Positions 46,871 to 56,580 of a DNA stretch of 64,000 nucleotides are shown one piece after another (the first letter of the stretch is position 1; each line of letters opens with the position of its first letter). A model generated the notes under the pieces. That model had not been told where the DNA came from and did no database searches. It worked only from the letters and a program-made list of their open reading frames with translations. This DNA is from Acidovorax sp. sif1233 (GTDB lineage: Bacteria > Pseudomonadota > Gammaproteobacteria > Burkholderiales > Burkholderiaceae_C). Position numbers and translations under genes: made by a program. Where the stretch lies: NCBI RefSeq assembly GCF_019218755.1, contig NZ_JAHUWZ010000002.1, positions 372,001 through 436,000 of the forward strand, read 5' to 3'.

Positions 46871-47863
46871 CTAATCCGACAGGAACCGCGCATAGCGCGC
46901 CAGGTCCACATTGCCGCCGCTGATGATGACACCCACCCGTTCGCCCTGCAGCAGCTTGCCGCCGTCATCGACACCCGAGAACGCGTGCGCGCCCGCATAG
47001 GCAAGGGCGCCCGTGGGCTCCACCACGATCTTCATGCGCTCCGCGAAGAAGCGCAGGGACTGCATGAGCTGGGCGTCGCTCACGCTCAGGATGTCTTCCA
47101 CCCGCTCGCGGATGATGGGAAAGGTGAGCTCGCCCAGCGCCTGGGTCTGCGCGCCATCGGCGATGGTGTGCGGCGTCGGGATGCGCACGATCTGCCCCGC
47201 CCGCAGCGACTGCTGGCCGTCGTTGCCGTTTTCGGGCTCCACGCCGATCACGCGGCAGCGCGGTGCCAGGGCGCCCGCGGCCAGCAGGCTGCCTGCCAGC
47301 AGGCCCCCGCCGCCCACGCACACGAACAGGTAGTCGAGGTCGGGCACTTCTTCAAAAAGCTCCAGCGCCGCGGTGCCCTGGCCCGCGATGACGTGGGGAT
47401 GGTCGAACGGAGGCACCAGCGTCATGCCGCGCTCCAGCGCCAGGCGGCGGCTGATGGCCTCGCGGTCCTCGGTGTAGCGGTCGTAGGTGACGACCTGGGC
47501 TCCATAGGCGCGCGTGGCCGCCATCTTGGAGGCGGGCGCGTCTTCGGGCATGACGATGGCGACGGGCATGTCCAGCAGGCGGGCCGACAGCGCGATCGCC
47601 TGCGCATGGTTGCCGGCCGAGAAAGCCAGCACGCCGCGTTCGCGCTGCTCGTCGGTGAACTGGGCGAGCGTGTTGAAGGCGCCGCGGAACTTGAACGCGC
47701 CCGTGCGCTGCAGGTTCTCGCATTTGAAGAAGAGCTGGGCGCCCAGCATTTCGTCGGCGGTGGTGGAGCGCAGCACCGGCGTGCGGTGCGCGATGCCCTT
47801 GAGCCGGTGCGCGGCGGCGGCCACGTCGTCGTAGGTGGGCGGGGTCAGACTGGGCAATGTCAT
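46871..47863 (-). CDS. PLP-dependent threonine/serine dehydratase-family enzyme
   Basis: 330 residues from ATG 47863, without the ACT-like regulatory domain of biosynthetic IlvA. The PLP lysine lies in GAFKFRGAFN, with the Asn of SAGNHAQ and the glycine loop CVGGGGLLAGSLL. Catabolic threonine dehydratases, serine racemases and hydroxyaspartate ammonia-lyases share this short form; the sequence does not separate them. An upstream in-frame start (47989) would overlap the repeat at 47944 and adds unlike residues. Confidence 0.9.
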   Translation of the reverse strand: MTLPSLTPPTYDDVAAAAHRLKGIAHRTPVLRSTTADEMLGAQLFFKCENLQRTGAFKFRGAFNTLAQFTDEQRERGVLAFSAGNHAQAIALSARLLDMPVAIVMPEDAPASKMAATRAYGAQVVTYDRYTEDREAISRRLALERGMTLVPPFDHPHVIAGQGTAALELFEEVPDLDYLFVCVGGGGLLAGSLLAAGALAPRCRVIGVEPENGNDGQQSLRAGQIVRIPTPHTIADGAQTQALGELTFPIIRERVEDILSVSDAQLMQSLRFFAERMKIVVEPTGALAYAGAHAFSGVDDGGKLLQGERVGVIISGGNVDLARYARFLSD

Positions 47864-47943
47864 GGCGGCGTCCTCGGGGCAGGGGCGGGCAAGGGGTTGC
47901 CCGTGTTCGCCACATGATAGCCCCAGACGCGATCGCCGCGCGC

Positions 47944-48000
47944 CGAAAAGGCCTCTGCCGGTTGTCCTGTCAGCGCGGGCAGCTATCAATTTTGACTTTT
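47944..48000 (-). repeat. Class-A intergenic repeat, copy 6
   Basis: On the minus strand: TCAAAATTGATAGCTGCCCG, CGCTGACAGG and CAGAGGCCTTTTC. Second arm degenerate. Between two co-directional genes (47863 and 48027). Confidence 0.72.
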
Positions 48001-48026
48001 CGCGCCGGTCTCGCGGCGCGGCGCTC

Positions 48027-48872
48027 TCAGCCCAGTTCGCTGAACCGTACCAGCGGCGCCAGGGCCGGGAAGTCGCCCGCGCGCTTTTGCTTCATGGCCG
48101 TGACCGACTCGCGCACGTGCTGGTTGCTCCAGATGGCGCCCTGCAGCCAGCCCATCTGGCGCAGGCTGTCTTCCACGCTGTGGTCGCGCGCGTAGTTCAC
48201 GGCCTGCTTGGTGCCCCAGATGGCGACGGGGGGCTTGGCGGCGATCTCCTGGGCGCATTGCAGGGCGGCGGCCAGCATGGCCTCCTGCGTGTCGAACACC
48301 TCGTTGACCAGCCCGTGGCCCAGGGCCCTGGCGGCGCCCAGGCGGCGGCCGGTGTAGGCCAGTTCTTTCACCACGCCCAGCGGGATGAGCTTGGGCAGGC
48401 GCTGCAGCGTGCCCACGTCGGCCACCATGCCGATGTTGATTTCCTGGATGCAGAAGAACGCATCCGCCGTGGCGTAGCGCACGCAGGCCGCCGTCACCAT
48501 GTCCACCGCGCCGCCGATGCAGCCGCCGTGGATGGCCATGATCACGGGAATGCGCAGGTTCTCGATGCGGGTGAAGGTGGCCTGCATGTCGGTGAGCAGG
48601 TCGAAGATGGCGGCGCGGCCTTCGGGGCTCTGGTCGTCCATGGTGATGGCGCCGCCGAAGGTCTCCAGCGCCATGCCCGCGCTGAAATGCTTGCCCGTGC
48701 TGCTGATGACCAGCGCGCGCGCCTCGCCCGCCTGTTGCAGGTGGGCCAGCACCTCGTCCAGCTCGCGCCAGAAGGTGGGGTGCATGGTGTTCATGGCCTC
48801 GGGCCGGTTCATCACCAGGTGGGCGACATGCTGGGAGATGCCGAGGCTGAAGCAGGTGAGGGTCTTGTTCAT
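48027..48872 (-). CDS. Enoyl-CoA hydratase/isomerase-family protein
   Basis: 281 residues from ATG 48872. The crotonase fold shows VAHLVMNRPEAMNTMHPTFW, the oxyanion-hole part STGKHFSAGMALETF and IMAIHGGCIGGAVDMVTAAC. The two residues that act as Glu pair in bacterial hydratases (at the G-G-G-x-E position) are not in their usual form here: the loop reads GGCIGGAVDM with Asp-Met, as in Delta3,5-Delta2,4-dienoyl-CoA isomerases, and TADAFFCIQEINIGMVADVG carries Glu and Asp. An isomerase role is therefore likelier than hydration; this is inference. Confidence 0.85.
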   Translation of the reverse strand: MNKTLTCFSLGISQHVAHLVMNRPEAMNTMHPTFWRELDEVLAHLQQAGEARALVISSTGKHFSAGMALETFGGAITMDDQSPEGRAAIFDLLTDMQATFTRIENLRIPVIMAIHGGCIGGAVDMVTAACVRYATADAFFCIQEINIGMVADVGTLQRLPKLIPLGVVKELAYTGRRLGAARALGHGLVNEVFDTQEAMLAAALQCAQEIAAKPPVAIWGTKQAVNYARDHSVEDSLRQMGWLQGAIWSNQHVRESVTAMKQKRAGDFPALAPLVRFSELG

Positions 48873-48930
48873 GGGGTGCCACTGTAGACCCGCTGGCCCC
48901 GGCAGTGTCGTCGCCTGGGTGACTTTGGAC

Positions 48931-48982
48931 GATTCTGGCTTCAAGCCCTTATCTATCAAGCGCCAATAGCTATCAAATAAGG
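48931..48982 (-). repeat. Class-A intergenic repeat, copy 7
   Basis: On the minus strand: TTATTTGATAGCTATTGGCG, CTTGATAGATAAGGGCTTG and AGCCAGAAT. Between two co-directional minus-strand genes. Confidence 0.72.
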
Positions 48983-49023
48983 AGCGTTTGCACGAGGGTG
49001 GCAGACGGCCGTGGCATGGCCCG

Positions 49024-49836
49024 TCAATCGCCGCCCCCGCCCCCGCCGCCGCAGCCGCCGCCATCCCCTGCGCCGTCGCTCCCGCCTCCATCCGAGCTGT
49101 CGGCGCCGCCGAAGTCTCCCGAGCTGCCGCTGTAGCCGCCGTCCGAGAAGCTGGTGCCGCAGTAGCTGTCGCCGCCGCTGCCGCCGGCATCGCTCTTGCG
49201 GGCGATGTCGGAGCAGTCAGGCACGTAGGCAAAGCCGCCCGGGATGGCGAACTTGGCATCCAGCGCGAACAGCAGGGGCAGGCGGCTGGGGGCCTTGGGG
49301 TCGATGGATTCCTCCTTGCACACCCAGTACCAGCAGCGGCGCAGGCCGTCGTTGTGCCGGGCCTTCGCGCCCAGCGCCTCGGCGGGCGTGTGATGCAGGA
49401 AGAAGCCCAGCGCATGGTGGCACCAGTGCTTGTAGGCCTGGGTGTGCAGGATGAACTCATGCCACAGCACGTCGACCGCCCTGGAGGGCATGGCCACGAA
49501 CTGCTTGTTGCCGCGCAGGCAGGCCATGAAGAACTGGCGCAGGCCCCGCTCCACCAGCTCGCAGTCGCGCGTGCTCAGGTGGGGGTAGGTTTCGCGCAGC
49601 TTGCGCTGCAGAAAGCGGGGCAGGGGGGCTTCGCGGATGGTGCGCTGGCGCACCGCGCGGGTCCACTGGATCGCCAGGGCCGTGATGATGACCGTGGCAA
49701 GGAAATACAGGAGCCAGGGCCAGCGCAGGCGCCAGGCGCCGCCCAGGAGCCCGGCGATGGCAACCACCCACACGGCAATCGCCAGCGGCACGACCTTGCT
49801 TGCCCACCACAGCAGCATGTTGTCGATGCGTTTCAT
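49024..49836 (-). CDS. Membrane protein with a glycine-rich tail, WHEFI motif
   Basis: 270 residues from ATG 49836, chosen by the strong AAGGAGG site. Two membrane helices (about 10-30 and 38-55), a soluble helical region with VDVLWHEFILHTQAYKHWCH and a HHALGFFLHHTP stretch, and a C-terminal tail (about 220-270) of Gly, Ser and Asp ending in DGGGCGGGGGGGD. Similar Trp-His-Glu-Phe-Ile regions occur in glycine-rich-domain proteins (GRDP-like, TIGR04222-like), whose function is not known. The tail is low-complexity but encoded by varied codons, so it is a protein feature, not a DNA repeat. Confidence 0.8.
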   Translation of the reverse strand: MKRIDNMLLWWASKVVPLAIAVWVVAIAGLLGGAWRLRWPWLLYFLATVIITALAIQWTRAVRQRTIREAPLPRFLQRKLRETYPHLSTRDCELVERGLRQFFMACLRGNKQFVAMPSRAVDVLWHEFILHTQAYKHWCHHALGFFLHHTPAEALGAKARHNDGLRRCWYWVCKEESIDPKAPSRLPLLFALDAKFAIPGGFAYVPDCSDIARKSDAGGSGGDSYCGTSFSDGGYSGSSGDFGGADSSDGGGSDGAGDGGGCGGGGGGGD

Positions 49837-50026
49837 CGTCCCTCCTTTTTTGTTGTTGTGTGGCGATTTCACGGCGGTTTTGTGACCGATTGATGACACT
49901 TCGGGTGGTGTCGCCAGGGGGCACGGCTGGTGTGCCCGCCGCACCATCACCACCCTGCTGCAGCCGCGGCGACAGTGCCGCGCCGGGGACGCAGGGCAGG
50001 GGCGGGAATCTGCGCCCCGCCCGTGG

Positions 50027-51550
50027 TCAACGGCGCTTGCTGCCGCCGAAGATGCTGCCCAGCACTCCGCGCAGGATCTCCTTGCCCAGCGAGGTGCCCA
50101 TGGTGCGCACGGCCGACTTGGCCATGGTCTGGGCCAGGCCATCGCGTTTGCCGCCGCGCGGGCCGGTGGTGCCAAACAGCACGTCGTTGAGCCCGCCCAT
50201 CAGGCCGCCGCCGCTGTCTTCCGTGTTGGCGGGCGTGCCTTTGCTGCCATTGGCTGGCGCCTGGGCACTGGCTTCGGCCGCGCGGCCCTTGAGTTTTTCG
50301 TAGGCCGACTCGCGGTCCACCACCTTTTCATACACGCCCGCGACCAGCGAGTTGGCCACCAGCATCTGGCGCTGCTGCGGCGTGATGGGACCGAGCTGGC
50401 TGCCGGGCGGCAGCACGAACACCCGTTCGGTGATGCTCGGGCGGCCCTTGGCATCGAGAAAGCTCACCAGCGCCTCGCCCACGGCCAGTTCGGTGATGGC
50501 GGTCTCGATGTCGAGGCCCGGCTTTTGCCGCATGGTGGTGGCCGTGGCCTTCACGGCCTTCTGGTCGCGTGGCGTGAAGGCGCGCAGCGCATGCTGCACG
50601 CGGTTGCCCAGCTGGGCGAGCACGCTGTCGGGGATGTCCAGCGGGTTTTGCGTCACGAAGTACACGCCCACGCCCTTGGAGCGCACCAGGCGCACCACGA
50701 GTTCGATGCGCTCGATGAGCACCTTGGGCGCCTCGTTGAACAGGAGGTGGGCCTCGTCGAAGAAGAACACCAGCTTGGGCTGCTCGGGGTCGCCGATCTC
50801 GGGCAGTTGTTCGAACAGCTCGGACAGCATCCACAAGAGGAAAGTGGCGTACAGGCGCGGCGAGTTCATGAGCTTGTCGGCCGCCAGGATATTGACGACA
50901 CCGTGGCCATCGACGGTTTGCATGAAGTCCTGGATATTGAGCATGGGCTCGCCGAAGAACTCGCTGCCGCCCTGCTGCTCGATCTGCAGCAGCCCGCGCT
51001 GGATGGCGCCCACGCTGGCGGCGCTCACGTTGCCATATTCGGTGGTGAACTCCTTGGCGTTGTCGCCCACGTACTGCAGCATGGCGCGCAGGTCCTTGAG
51101 GTCCAGCAGCAGCATGCCGTTGTCGTCGGCGATCTTGAACACCAGGTTGAGCACGCCCAGCTGGGTTTCATTGAGGTTGAGCATGCGGCCCAGCAGCAGC
51201 GGGCCCATGTCGGACACGGTGGCGCGCACCGGGTGGCCCTGTTCGCCGAACACGTCCCACAGCGTGGTGGGGCAGGCCAGGGGGGCGGGCAGGGGAAGGC
51301 CGCGCTCCTTGAGCACGGCGGCCAGCTTGTCGCCGATCTTGCCGGGCTGGCTGGCGCCCGTGAGGTCGCCCTTCACATCGGCCATGAACACCGGCACGCC
51401 GATGCGCGAGAAGTTCTCGGCCAGGGTCTGCAAGGTCACTGTCTTGCCCGTGCCGGTGGCGCCGGTGATGAGCCCGTGGCGGTTGGCCAGCCCTGGAAGC
51501 AGGTGGCATTCGATGGTGTCGTGCTTGGCAATCAGCAGGGGTTCGGCCAT
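50027..51550 (-). CDS. HerA-like (DUF853) ATPase
   Basis: 507 residues. Walker A GATGTGKT (30-37), Walker [13 protein letters not shown] and the sensor region [20 protein letters not shown]. It is the YjgR-type relative of HerA, a hexameric DNA translocase; in archaea HerA works with NurA nuclease, but no NurA gene is near. Bacterial DUF853 proteins have no established role. The C-terminus has a Gly/Ala/Lys-rich stretch ending GGSKRR. Divergent from yebC. Confidence 0.9.
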   Translation of the reverse strand: MAEPLLIAKHDTIECHLLPGLANRHGLITGATGTGKTVTLQTLAENFSRIGVPVFMADVKGDLTGASQPGKIGDKLAAVLKERGLPLPAPLACPTTLWDVFGEQGHPVRATVSDMGPLLLGRMLNLNETQLGVLNLVFKIADDNGMLLLDLKDLRAMLQYVGDNAKEFTTEYGNVSAASVGAIQRGLLQIEQQGGSEFFGEPMLNIQDFMQTVDGHGVVNILAADKLMNSPRLYATFLLWMLSELFEQLPEIGDPEQPKLVFFFDEAHLLFNEAPKVLIERIELVVRLVRSKGVGVYFVTQNPLDIPDSVLAQLGNRVQHALRAFTPRDQKAVKATATTMRQKPGLDIETAITELAVGEALVSFLDAKGRPSITERVFVLPPGSQLGPITPQQRQMLVANSLVAGVYEKVVDRESAYEKLKGRAAEASAQAPANGSKGTPANTEDSGGGLMGGLNDVLFGTTGPRGGKRDGLAQTMAKSAVRTMGTSLGKEILRGVLGSIFGGSKRR

Positions 51551-51630
51551 TTGGGGTTTCCTCGGGGGTACAGGTTCGGCAAAAAGTAAAATCGCGCTCA
51601 GTAGATTAAATCAATACAAAAGGATCTCTC

Positions 51631-52350
51631 GTGGCAGGACACAGCAAATGGGCGAATATCCAGCACCGCAAGGGGCGGCAGGATGAAAAACGCGGCAAGA
51701 TCTGGACCCGCATCATTCGCGAAATCACCGTGGCTGCCCGCTCGGGCGGCGGCGACCTGTCTGCCAACCCCCGCCTGCGCCTGGCGGTGGACAAGGCCAA
51801 GGCGGCCAACATGCCCGCCGACCGCATCAAATACAACATCGACAAGGCCACGGGCAACGCCGAAGGCCTGACCTACGAGGAAATCCGCTACGAAGGCTAT
51901 GGCATTGGCGGCGCGGCCATCATGATCGACACCATGACCGACAACCGGGTGCGCACCGTGGCCGAAGTGCGACACGCGTTCAGCAAACACGGTGGCAACA
52001 TGGGGACCGAAGGCTCGGTGGTGTTCCAGTTCAAGCACTGCGGCCAGCTGATCTTTGCCCCTGGCACCAGCGAGGACAAGGTGATGGAAGTGGCGCTGGA
52101 GGCGGGCGCCGAAGACGTGGTGACCGACGACGATGGCGCCGTGGAGGTGCTGACCGCCCCGGCCGACTTCGAGGCCGTGAAGAACGCGCTGGAGGCGGCG
52201 GGCCTCACTGCCGAGGTGGCGGGCGTGACCATGCGGCCCGAGAACACCATTGAACTGACCGGCGACGACGCCGCCAGGATGCAAAAGCTGCTGGACGTGC
52301 TGGAAGACCTGGACGATACGCAAGAGGTCTACCACAACGCCGCGCTCTGA
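51631..52350 (+). CDS. yebC: YebC/PmpR-family translation or regulatory factor
   Basis: 239 residues from a GTG (AAAGGAT upstream). It has the main-line signature [18 protein letters not shown], three domains and the acidic lobe. The family includes mitochondrial TACO1 and YebC, linked to translation of proline-rich or otherwise slow sequences, and PmpR, first called a transcription regulator. A second, diverged member is at 24226. A weak 4-bp stem followed by six T (about 52360-52378) is a possible terminator. purD follows in the same direction. Confidence 0.95.
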   Translation: MAGHSKWANIQHRKGRQDEKRGKIWTRIIREITVAARSGGGDLSANPRLRLAVDKAKAANMPADRIKYNIDKATGNAEGLTYEEIRYEGYGIGGAAIMIDTMTDNRVRTVAEVRHAFSKHGGNMGTEGSVVFQFKHCGQLIFAPGTSEDKVMEVALEAGAEDVVTDDDGAVEVLTAPADFEAVKNALEAAGLTAEVAGVTMRPENTIELTGDDAARMQKLLDVLEDLDDTQEVYHNAAL

Positions 52351-52465
52351 CCTCGGCGCCGCTGGATCGCCGATTTTTTCTTGCGCTGACCTGTTTTCCG
52401 ACTGATATTTCCCCGAACCCCGCCACGCAGCCCGGTGCTGTGGGCCGGGTTCACCAAAGGCTCCT

Positions 52466-53743
52466 ATGAAAGTACTTGTGATTGGTGGCGGCGGCCGTGA
52501 ACACGCGATGGCGTGGAAACTGAGCCAGTCCCCCAAGGTGACCAAGGTGTATGTGGCGCCCGGCAACGGTGGCACCGCGCTGAACCCCAAGCTCGACAAC
52601 GTGGCCATCTCCGACGTGCGCGAGCTGCGCGTGTGGGCGCAGGCCGAGAAGATCGCGCTGACCGTGGTGGGCCCCGAGGCGCCGCTGGCCGCCGGCGTGG
52701 TCGATGAGTTCCGTGCCAACGGCCTGCGCATCTTCGGCCCCACCAAGGCCGCTGCGCAGCTCGAAAGCTCCAAGGCCTTCTCCAAGGCCTTCATGCGCCG
52801 CCATGGCATTCCCACGGCCGACTACGACACCTTCACCGACCCGGCCGCCGCCCACGCCTTCGTGGACCGCCTGGGCGCCCCCATCGTCATCAAGGCCGAC
52901 GGCCTGGCCGCTGGCAAGGGCGTGGTCGTGGCCATGACGCTGCAGGAGGCTCACGATGCCGTGGACTTCATGCTGGTGGACAACAAGTACGGCGTGACGC
53001 ACAACGAAGGTGGCGCGCGCGTGGTGATCGAGGAATTCCTCGAAGGCGAGGAAGCCAGTTTCATCGTGCTGTGCGATGGCAAGAACGTGCTGGCGCTGGC
53101 CACCAGCCAGGACCACAAGCGCCTCAAAGACGGCGACGAAGGCCCCAACACCGGCGGCATGGGGGCCTACTCGCCCGCGCCCGTGGTCACGGCCGACGTG
53201 CACGCCCGCGCCATGCGCGAGATCATCCTGCCCACCATCCGGGGCATGGAAAAGGACGGCATTCCCTACACCGGTTTTCTGTATGCCGGGCTGATGATCG
53301 ACGCCAAGGGCCACCCCAAGACGCTCGAATTCAACTGCCGCATGGGCGATCCCGAGACCCAGCCCATCCTGATGCGCCTGAAAAGCGATTTCAGCGATGT
53401 GATGGCCGCCGCGGCCGATGGCAAGCTCGACCAGATGGAGCTGCAATGGGACCGCCGCACCGCGCTGGGCGTGGTCATGGCAGCCCACGGCTACCCGGAG
53501 AACCCGCGCAAGGGCGACCCCATCACCGGCCTGCCCGCCGAGGCCGACGATGCCGTGGTGTTCCATGCCGGCACGCAGCTGAAAGACGGCGTGGTCAGCG
53601 TGACCGGTGGCCGGGTGCTGTGCGTGACGGTGCTGGCCGACAGCGTCAAGCAGGCGCAGCAGCGTGCCTACGACGTGGCGCGTGGCATCCAGTTCGATGG
53701 CGCGCAGTACCGCCGCGACATTGGTTTCCGCGCGGTGAAATAG
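52466..53743 (+). CDS. purD: Phosphoribosylamine-glycine ligase
   Basis: 425 residues, the normal length. ATP-grasp enzyme of purine synthesis: N-terminal [39 protein letters not shown] loop [16 protein letters not shown], and [16 protein letters not shown] with [12 protein letters not shown] metal ligands. It joins phosphoribosylamine and glycine in the second step of the pathway. A class-B repeat sits between its stop and hemF. Confidence 0.96.
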   Translation: MKVLVIGGGGREHAMAWKLSQSPKVTKVYVAPGNGGTALNPKLDNVAISDVRELRVWAQAEKIALTVVGPEAPLAAGVVDEFRANGLRIFGPTKAAAQLESSKAFSKAFMRRHGIPTADYDTFTDPAAAHAFVDRLGAPIVIKADGLAAGKGVVVAMTLQEAHDAVDFMLVDNKYGVTHNEGGARVVIEEFLEGEEASFIVLCDGKNVLALATSQDHKRLKDGDEGPNTGGMGAYSPAPVVTADVHARAMREIILPTIRGMEKDGIPYTGFLYAGLMIDAKGHPKTLEFNCRMGDPETQPILMRLKSDFSDVMAAAADGKLDQMELQWDRRTALGVVMAAHGYPENPRKGDPITGLPAEADDAVVFHAGTQLKDGVVSVTGGRVLCVTVLADSVKQAQQRAYDVARGIQFDGAQYRRDIGFRAVK

Positions 53744-53848
53744 CCCCCTCCTGAGTCGCCCCCTGCGGCGCCTTCCCCCGCAGGGGACGACGCCCTTGCG
53801 GGGGCGGCCCTTGCTGGGCGTCCCTGGCCTGGGCCGCGCCAGTTTTAC
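53743..53848 (+). repeat. Class-B intercistronic repeat, copy 4
   Basis: CCCCCTCCTGAGTCGCCCCC, TGCGGCGCCTTCCCCCGCAGGGGACG and GGGGCGGCCCTTGCTGG, ending GGCCGCGCCAGTTTT. Begins at the purD stop and ends about 40 nt before hemF. Confidence 0.82.
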
Positions 53849-53885
53849 CGGCAGCGCATGGCGCCGATGGCAATGGACAACTGAA

Positions 53886-54854
53886 ATGCAACAACCTGGA
53901 TTGAATCCGGCCACGACCGTGGCGACCGTACGCAGCTACTTGCAGGGCCTGCAGGCGCGCATCACCGATGCGCTCGAGGCCGTGGAAGGAGAGGGCGGTG
54001 CACGCTTTCTGGCCGATGCCTGGAGCAAGCCGCCCGGCGAGCTGCTGCAGGGCGACGGCATCACCAAGATCCTGGAAGGCGGCCGGGTGTTCGAACGCGC
54101 GGGCTGTGGCTTCAGCCATGTGCGCGGCCCGCAGCTGCCACCCTCGGCCACGCAGCACCGGCCCGAGCTGGCCGGTGCGCCGTTCGAGGCCATGGGCGTG
54201 TCGCTGGTCTTCCACCCGCGCAACCCCTATGTGCCTACCGTGCACATGAATGTGCGCATGATCGCGGCGGGCCATCCGGGGCAGGCGCCGACCTGCTGGT
54301 TTGGCGGTGGCATGGACCTCACGCCGTACTACGGCTTCGAGGAAGACGCGGTGCACTTTCACCGCACTTGCCGCGATGCGCTCAGCGCCTTTGGCGACGA
54401 CAAGTATCCACGCTTCAAGCAGTGGTGCGACGAATACTTCTACCTCAAGCACCGCGACGAGCAGCGTGGCGTGGGCGGGGTGTTCTATGACGACTTCTCG
54501 GAGCTGGGCTTTGACCAGAGCCTGGCCATGACGCAGTCGGTGGGCGACGCCTTCCTCAAGGCCTATCTGCCCATCGTGGAGAAGCGCCAGAACCTGCCGT
54601 TTGGCGAGCGCGAGCGCGACTTCCAGCTCTACCGCCGGGGCCGCTATGTGGAGTTCAACCTGGTGTGGGACCGGGGCACCCACTTTGGCCTGCAGTCGGG
54701 GGGGCGCACCGAGTCCATTTTGCTGTCCATGCCGCCGCTGGTGTCGTGGTCGTACCAGCGCTCCGATGCCGCCGATTCGGCCGAGGCGGCGCTGTTGCAG
54801 AGGTTCCTGGTGCGCCGCGACTGGCTTGCCGAAGGTGCCGCCCCCACCGCCTGA
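53886..54854 (+). CDS. hemF: Oxygen-dependent coproporphyrinogen III oxidase
   Basis: 322 residues from ATG 53886. HemF hallmarks are [59 protein letters not shown] and the C-terminal [22 protein letters not shown]. It oxidatively decarboxylates two propionates of coproporphyrinogen III to give protoporphyrinogen IX in heme synthesis. The upstream frame open from 53796 is repeat sequence. The gene normally next to it, nadD, is absent (see findings). Confidence 0.96.
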   Translation: MQQPGLNPATTVATVRSYLQGLQARITDALEAVEGEGGARFLADAWSKPPGELLQGDGITKILEGGRVFERAGCGFSHVRGPQLPPSATQHRPELAGAPFEAMGVSLVFHPRNPYVPTVHMNVRMIAAGHPGQAPTCWFGGGMDLTPYYGFEEDAVHFHRTCRDALSAFGDDKYPRFKQWCDEYFYLKHRDEQRGVGGVFYDDFSELGFDQSLAMTQSVGDAFLKAYLPIVEKRQNLPFGERERDFQLYRRGRYVEFNLVWDRGTHFGLQSGGRTESILLSMPPLVSWSYQRSDAADSAEAALLQRFLVRRDWLAEGAAPTA

Positions 54855-54883
54855 AAGCCGGGTCCAAGGGTGTGAGCACCGCA

Positions 54884-54940
54884 AAAGCTATAATTTCAAT
54901 AGCTGCCCGCGCTTTTCACACCAGCGCAAGAGGCCAAAAA
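54884..54940 (+). repeat. Class-A intergenic repeat, copy 8
   Basis: AAAGCTATAATTTCAATAGC, TGCCCGCGCTTTTCACACC, AGCGCAAGAGGCC. In the 205-base gap between hemF and rsfS; the rest of that gap shows no gene remnant. Confidence 0.75.
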
Positions 54941-55059
54941 CACCTCAAACTGCTGCAGCGCCAAAGCACAACACCAGCGCAACACCCAAGGCTCAGCCCG
55001 CTGGCTGTGCGCTGCGTTGCACGCTATATTGATTCCATTCCCTCTCTATTCACCGCCTG

Positions 55060-55941
55060 ATGACCACCTCCACCAAATCGGAAACCGCCGCCAAGAAAGA
55101 CGTCACCAAACTCCAGCGCGCCATCGTCGATGGCCTGGAGGACGTCAAGGCGCAAGACATCCAGGTCTTCAACACCGAGCATCTCTCGCCGCTGTTTGAA
55201 CGGGTGATCGTGGCATCGGGCACCTCCAACCGCCAGACCAAGGCCCTCGCCGCGAGCGTGCGCGACGCGGTGAAAGAAGCGGGCTTTACCAAGCCGCGCA
55301 TCGAGGGCGAAGACAACGGCGAATGGATCATCGTGGACTGCGGCGCCGCCGTGGCGCACATCATGCAGCCCGCCATCCGCCAGTACTACCGCCTGGAAGA
55401 GCTGTGGGGCGACACGCCCGTGCGCCTGAAGCTCGGCGCGGCCAAGCCGGTCTCCAGCGCGGCCACCGAGCTGGCCGAGAAGAAGTCGGCCCAGAAGGCG
55501 GCGAAATCCGACGCCAAGGCCGCTGGCAAGGCGCCTGCAAAAAAGACGGCGGCGCCCACCGTGGCGGCCCGTTCCGGCAAGGCCACGGTGAAGGCCGTGG
55601 CCAGGACCGCCGCCAAGACTGCCGCGGCTGCGCCGGCCAAGTCTGCTGCCGCCAAGCCGGCTGCGAAGGCCCACGTTGGCAAGCCCGCCGCCAAACCCGC
55701 CAGCAAGACCGCGGGCAAGGTTGCCGGCACGGCAGCCGCCAGGAAGCCCGCAGCGCCCAAGGCACCCGTCAAGACCGTGGTCGTGAAGCCAGGCGGCGCG
55801 AAAAAGCCCGCAGCCAAGAAATCATCGGCCCCCGTGGGCAAGGCGCCTGCGCGCGCGGCCGCCAAGCCGGCGTCCAGGACCGCTGGCGCCGCCGCAGCGG
55901 CCAAGCCCGCGGCCAAGAAGGCTCCAGCCCGCAAGGGCTGA
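55060..55941 (+). CDS. rsfS: Ribosomal silencing factor RsfS with a long Lys/Ala/Pro-rich tail
   Basis: 293 residues, against about 105-130 for ordinary RsfS. The RsfS domain (15-128) has KLQRAIVDGLEDVKAQDIQV, VIVASGTSNRQTKALAASV, GEWIIVDCGAAVAHIM and YYRLEELWGD. RsfS binds L14 on the 50S subunit and blocks joining to 30S in starvation. From about residue 130 a basic, disordered tail follows, built of imperfect KPAAK/APAK-type units, resembling histone H1-like bacterial proteins. The reading frame stays open to the stop, with consistent third-base use. rlmH follows after 75 bases. Confidence 0.93.
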   Translation: MTTSTKSETAAKKDVTKLQRAIVDGLEDVKAQDIQVFNTEHLSPLFERVIVASGTSNRQTKALAASVRDAVKEAGFTKPRIEGEDNGEWIIVDCGAAVAHIMQPAIRQYYRLEELWGDTPVRLKLGAAKPVSSAATELAEKKSAQKAAKSDAKAAGKAPAKKTAAPTVAARSGKATVKAVARTAAKTAAAAPAKSAAAKPAAKAHVGKPAAKPASKTAGKVAGTAAARKPAAPKAPVKTVVVKPGGAKKPAAKKSSAPVGKAPARAAAKPASRTAGAAAAAKPAAKKAPARKG

Positions 55942-56015
55942 TGCGTGGGCGGGGCTGTGTGCTGGCCGCTACGCCTGCGCACGGCGCCCCCCTCTGAACC
56001 CCAGGTGCACATCAC

Positions 56016-56483
56016 ATGAAGCTGCTTATCGTGGCGGTCGGGCAGCGGGTGCCTGACTGGGCGCAAACGGCTTACGACGACTACGCCAAACGCTTTCCGC
56101 CCGAACTCAAGGTCGAACTCAAGGCCGTCAAGACCGAACCGCGCGGCTCCAAGACCCTGGAGACGCTGTACGCCGCCGAGCGCGAGCGCATCGAGGCGGC
56201 CATCCCGCGCGGCACGCGCGTGGTGGCGCTGGACGAGCGCGGCACCAACCTCACCACCAAGGCCCTGGCCGAACGGCTCAAGGGCTGGCAGCTGGGTGGC
56301 GATGACGTGGCACTGGTCATCGGCGGCCCGGACGGGCTCGATCCGGCGTTTCGCCAGGGCGCGCACGAGCGCATCCGCCTCTCGGACCTGACTTTGCCCC
56401 ACGCCATGGTGCGCGTGCTGCTCATCGAGCAGCTGTACCGCGCCTGGTCGGTGAACGCCGGGCACCCTTACCACCGCGAATGA
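56016..56483 (+). CDS. rlmH: 23S rRNA (pseudouridine1915-N3)-methyltransferase
   Basis: 155 residues, a SPOUT-fold methyltransferase. It begins [21 protein letters not shown] and carries the SAM loop [13 protein letters not shown] with the closing [18 protein letters not shown]. It modifies the pseudouridine in helix 69 after ribosome assembly. The order rsfS-rlmH is conserved across bacteria. Followed by a class-A repeat before maf. Confidence 0.97.
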   Translation: MKLLIVAVGQRVPDWAQTAYDDYAKRFPPELKVELKAVKTEPRGSKTLETLYAAERERIEAAIPRGTRVVALDERGTNLTTKALAERLKGWQLGGDDVALVIGGPDGLDPAFRQGAHERIRLSDLTLPHAMVRVLLIEQLYRAWSVNAGHPYHRE

Positions 56484-56507
56484 GGGCTGGATCGGCGTGC
56501 GGGCGAA

Positions 56508-56565
56508 ATACTATATTTTTTATAGCTGCTAGCGCTTGATGGATAAGCGCTAGAGCCGGTTTTCT
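56508..56565 (+). repeat. Class-A intergenic repeat, copy 9
   Basis: ATACTATATTTTTTATAGCT; perfect 9-bp stem CTAGCGCTT / AAGCGCTAG at 56529-56553; end GAGCCGGTTTTC. Nearly identical to copy 1 read on the other strand. Ends 16 bases before maf. Confidence 0.82.
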
Positions 56566-56580
56566 TCTCAAAATCCGTTC

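Noticed and set aside
52451-53914. Minus-strand frame opposite purD
   Set aside because: Shadow of the purD frame with low-complexity His/Val/Gly content.
55440-55940. Tandem DNA repeat or CRISPR-like array in the rsfS tail region
   Set aside because: The repetition is at protein level (KPAAK-type units) with differing codons and no constant spacers.
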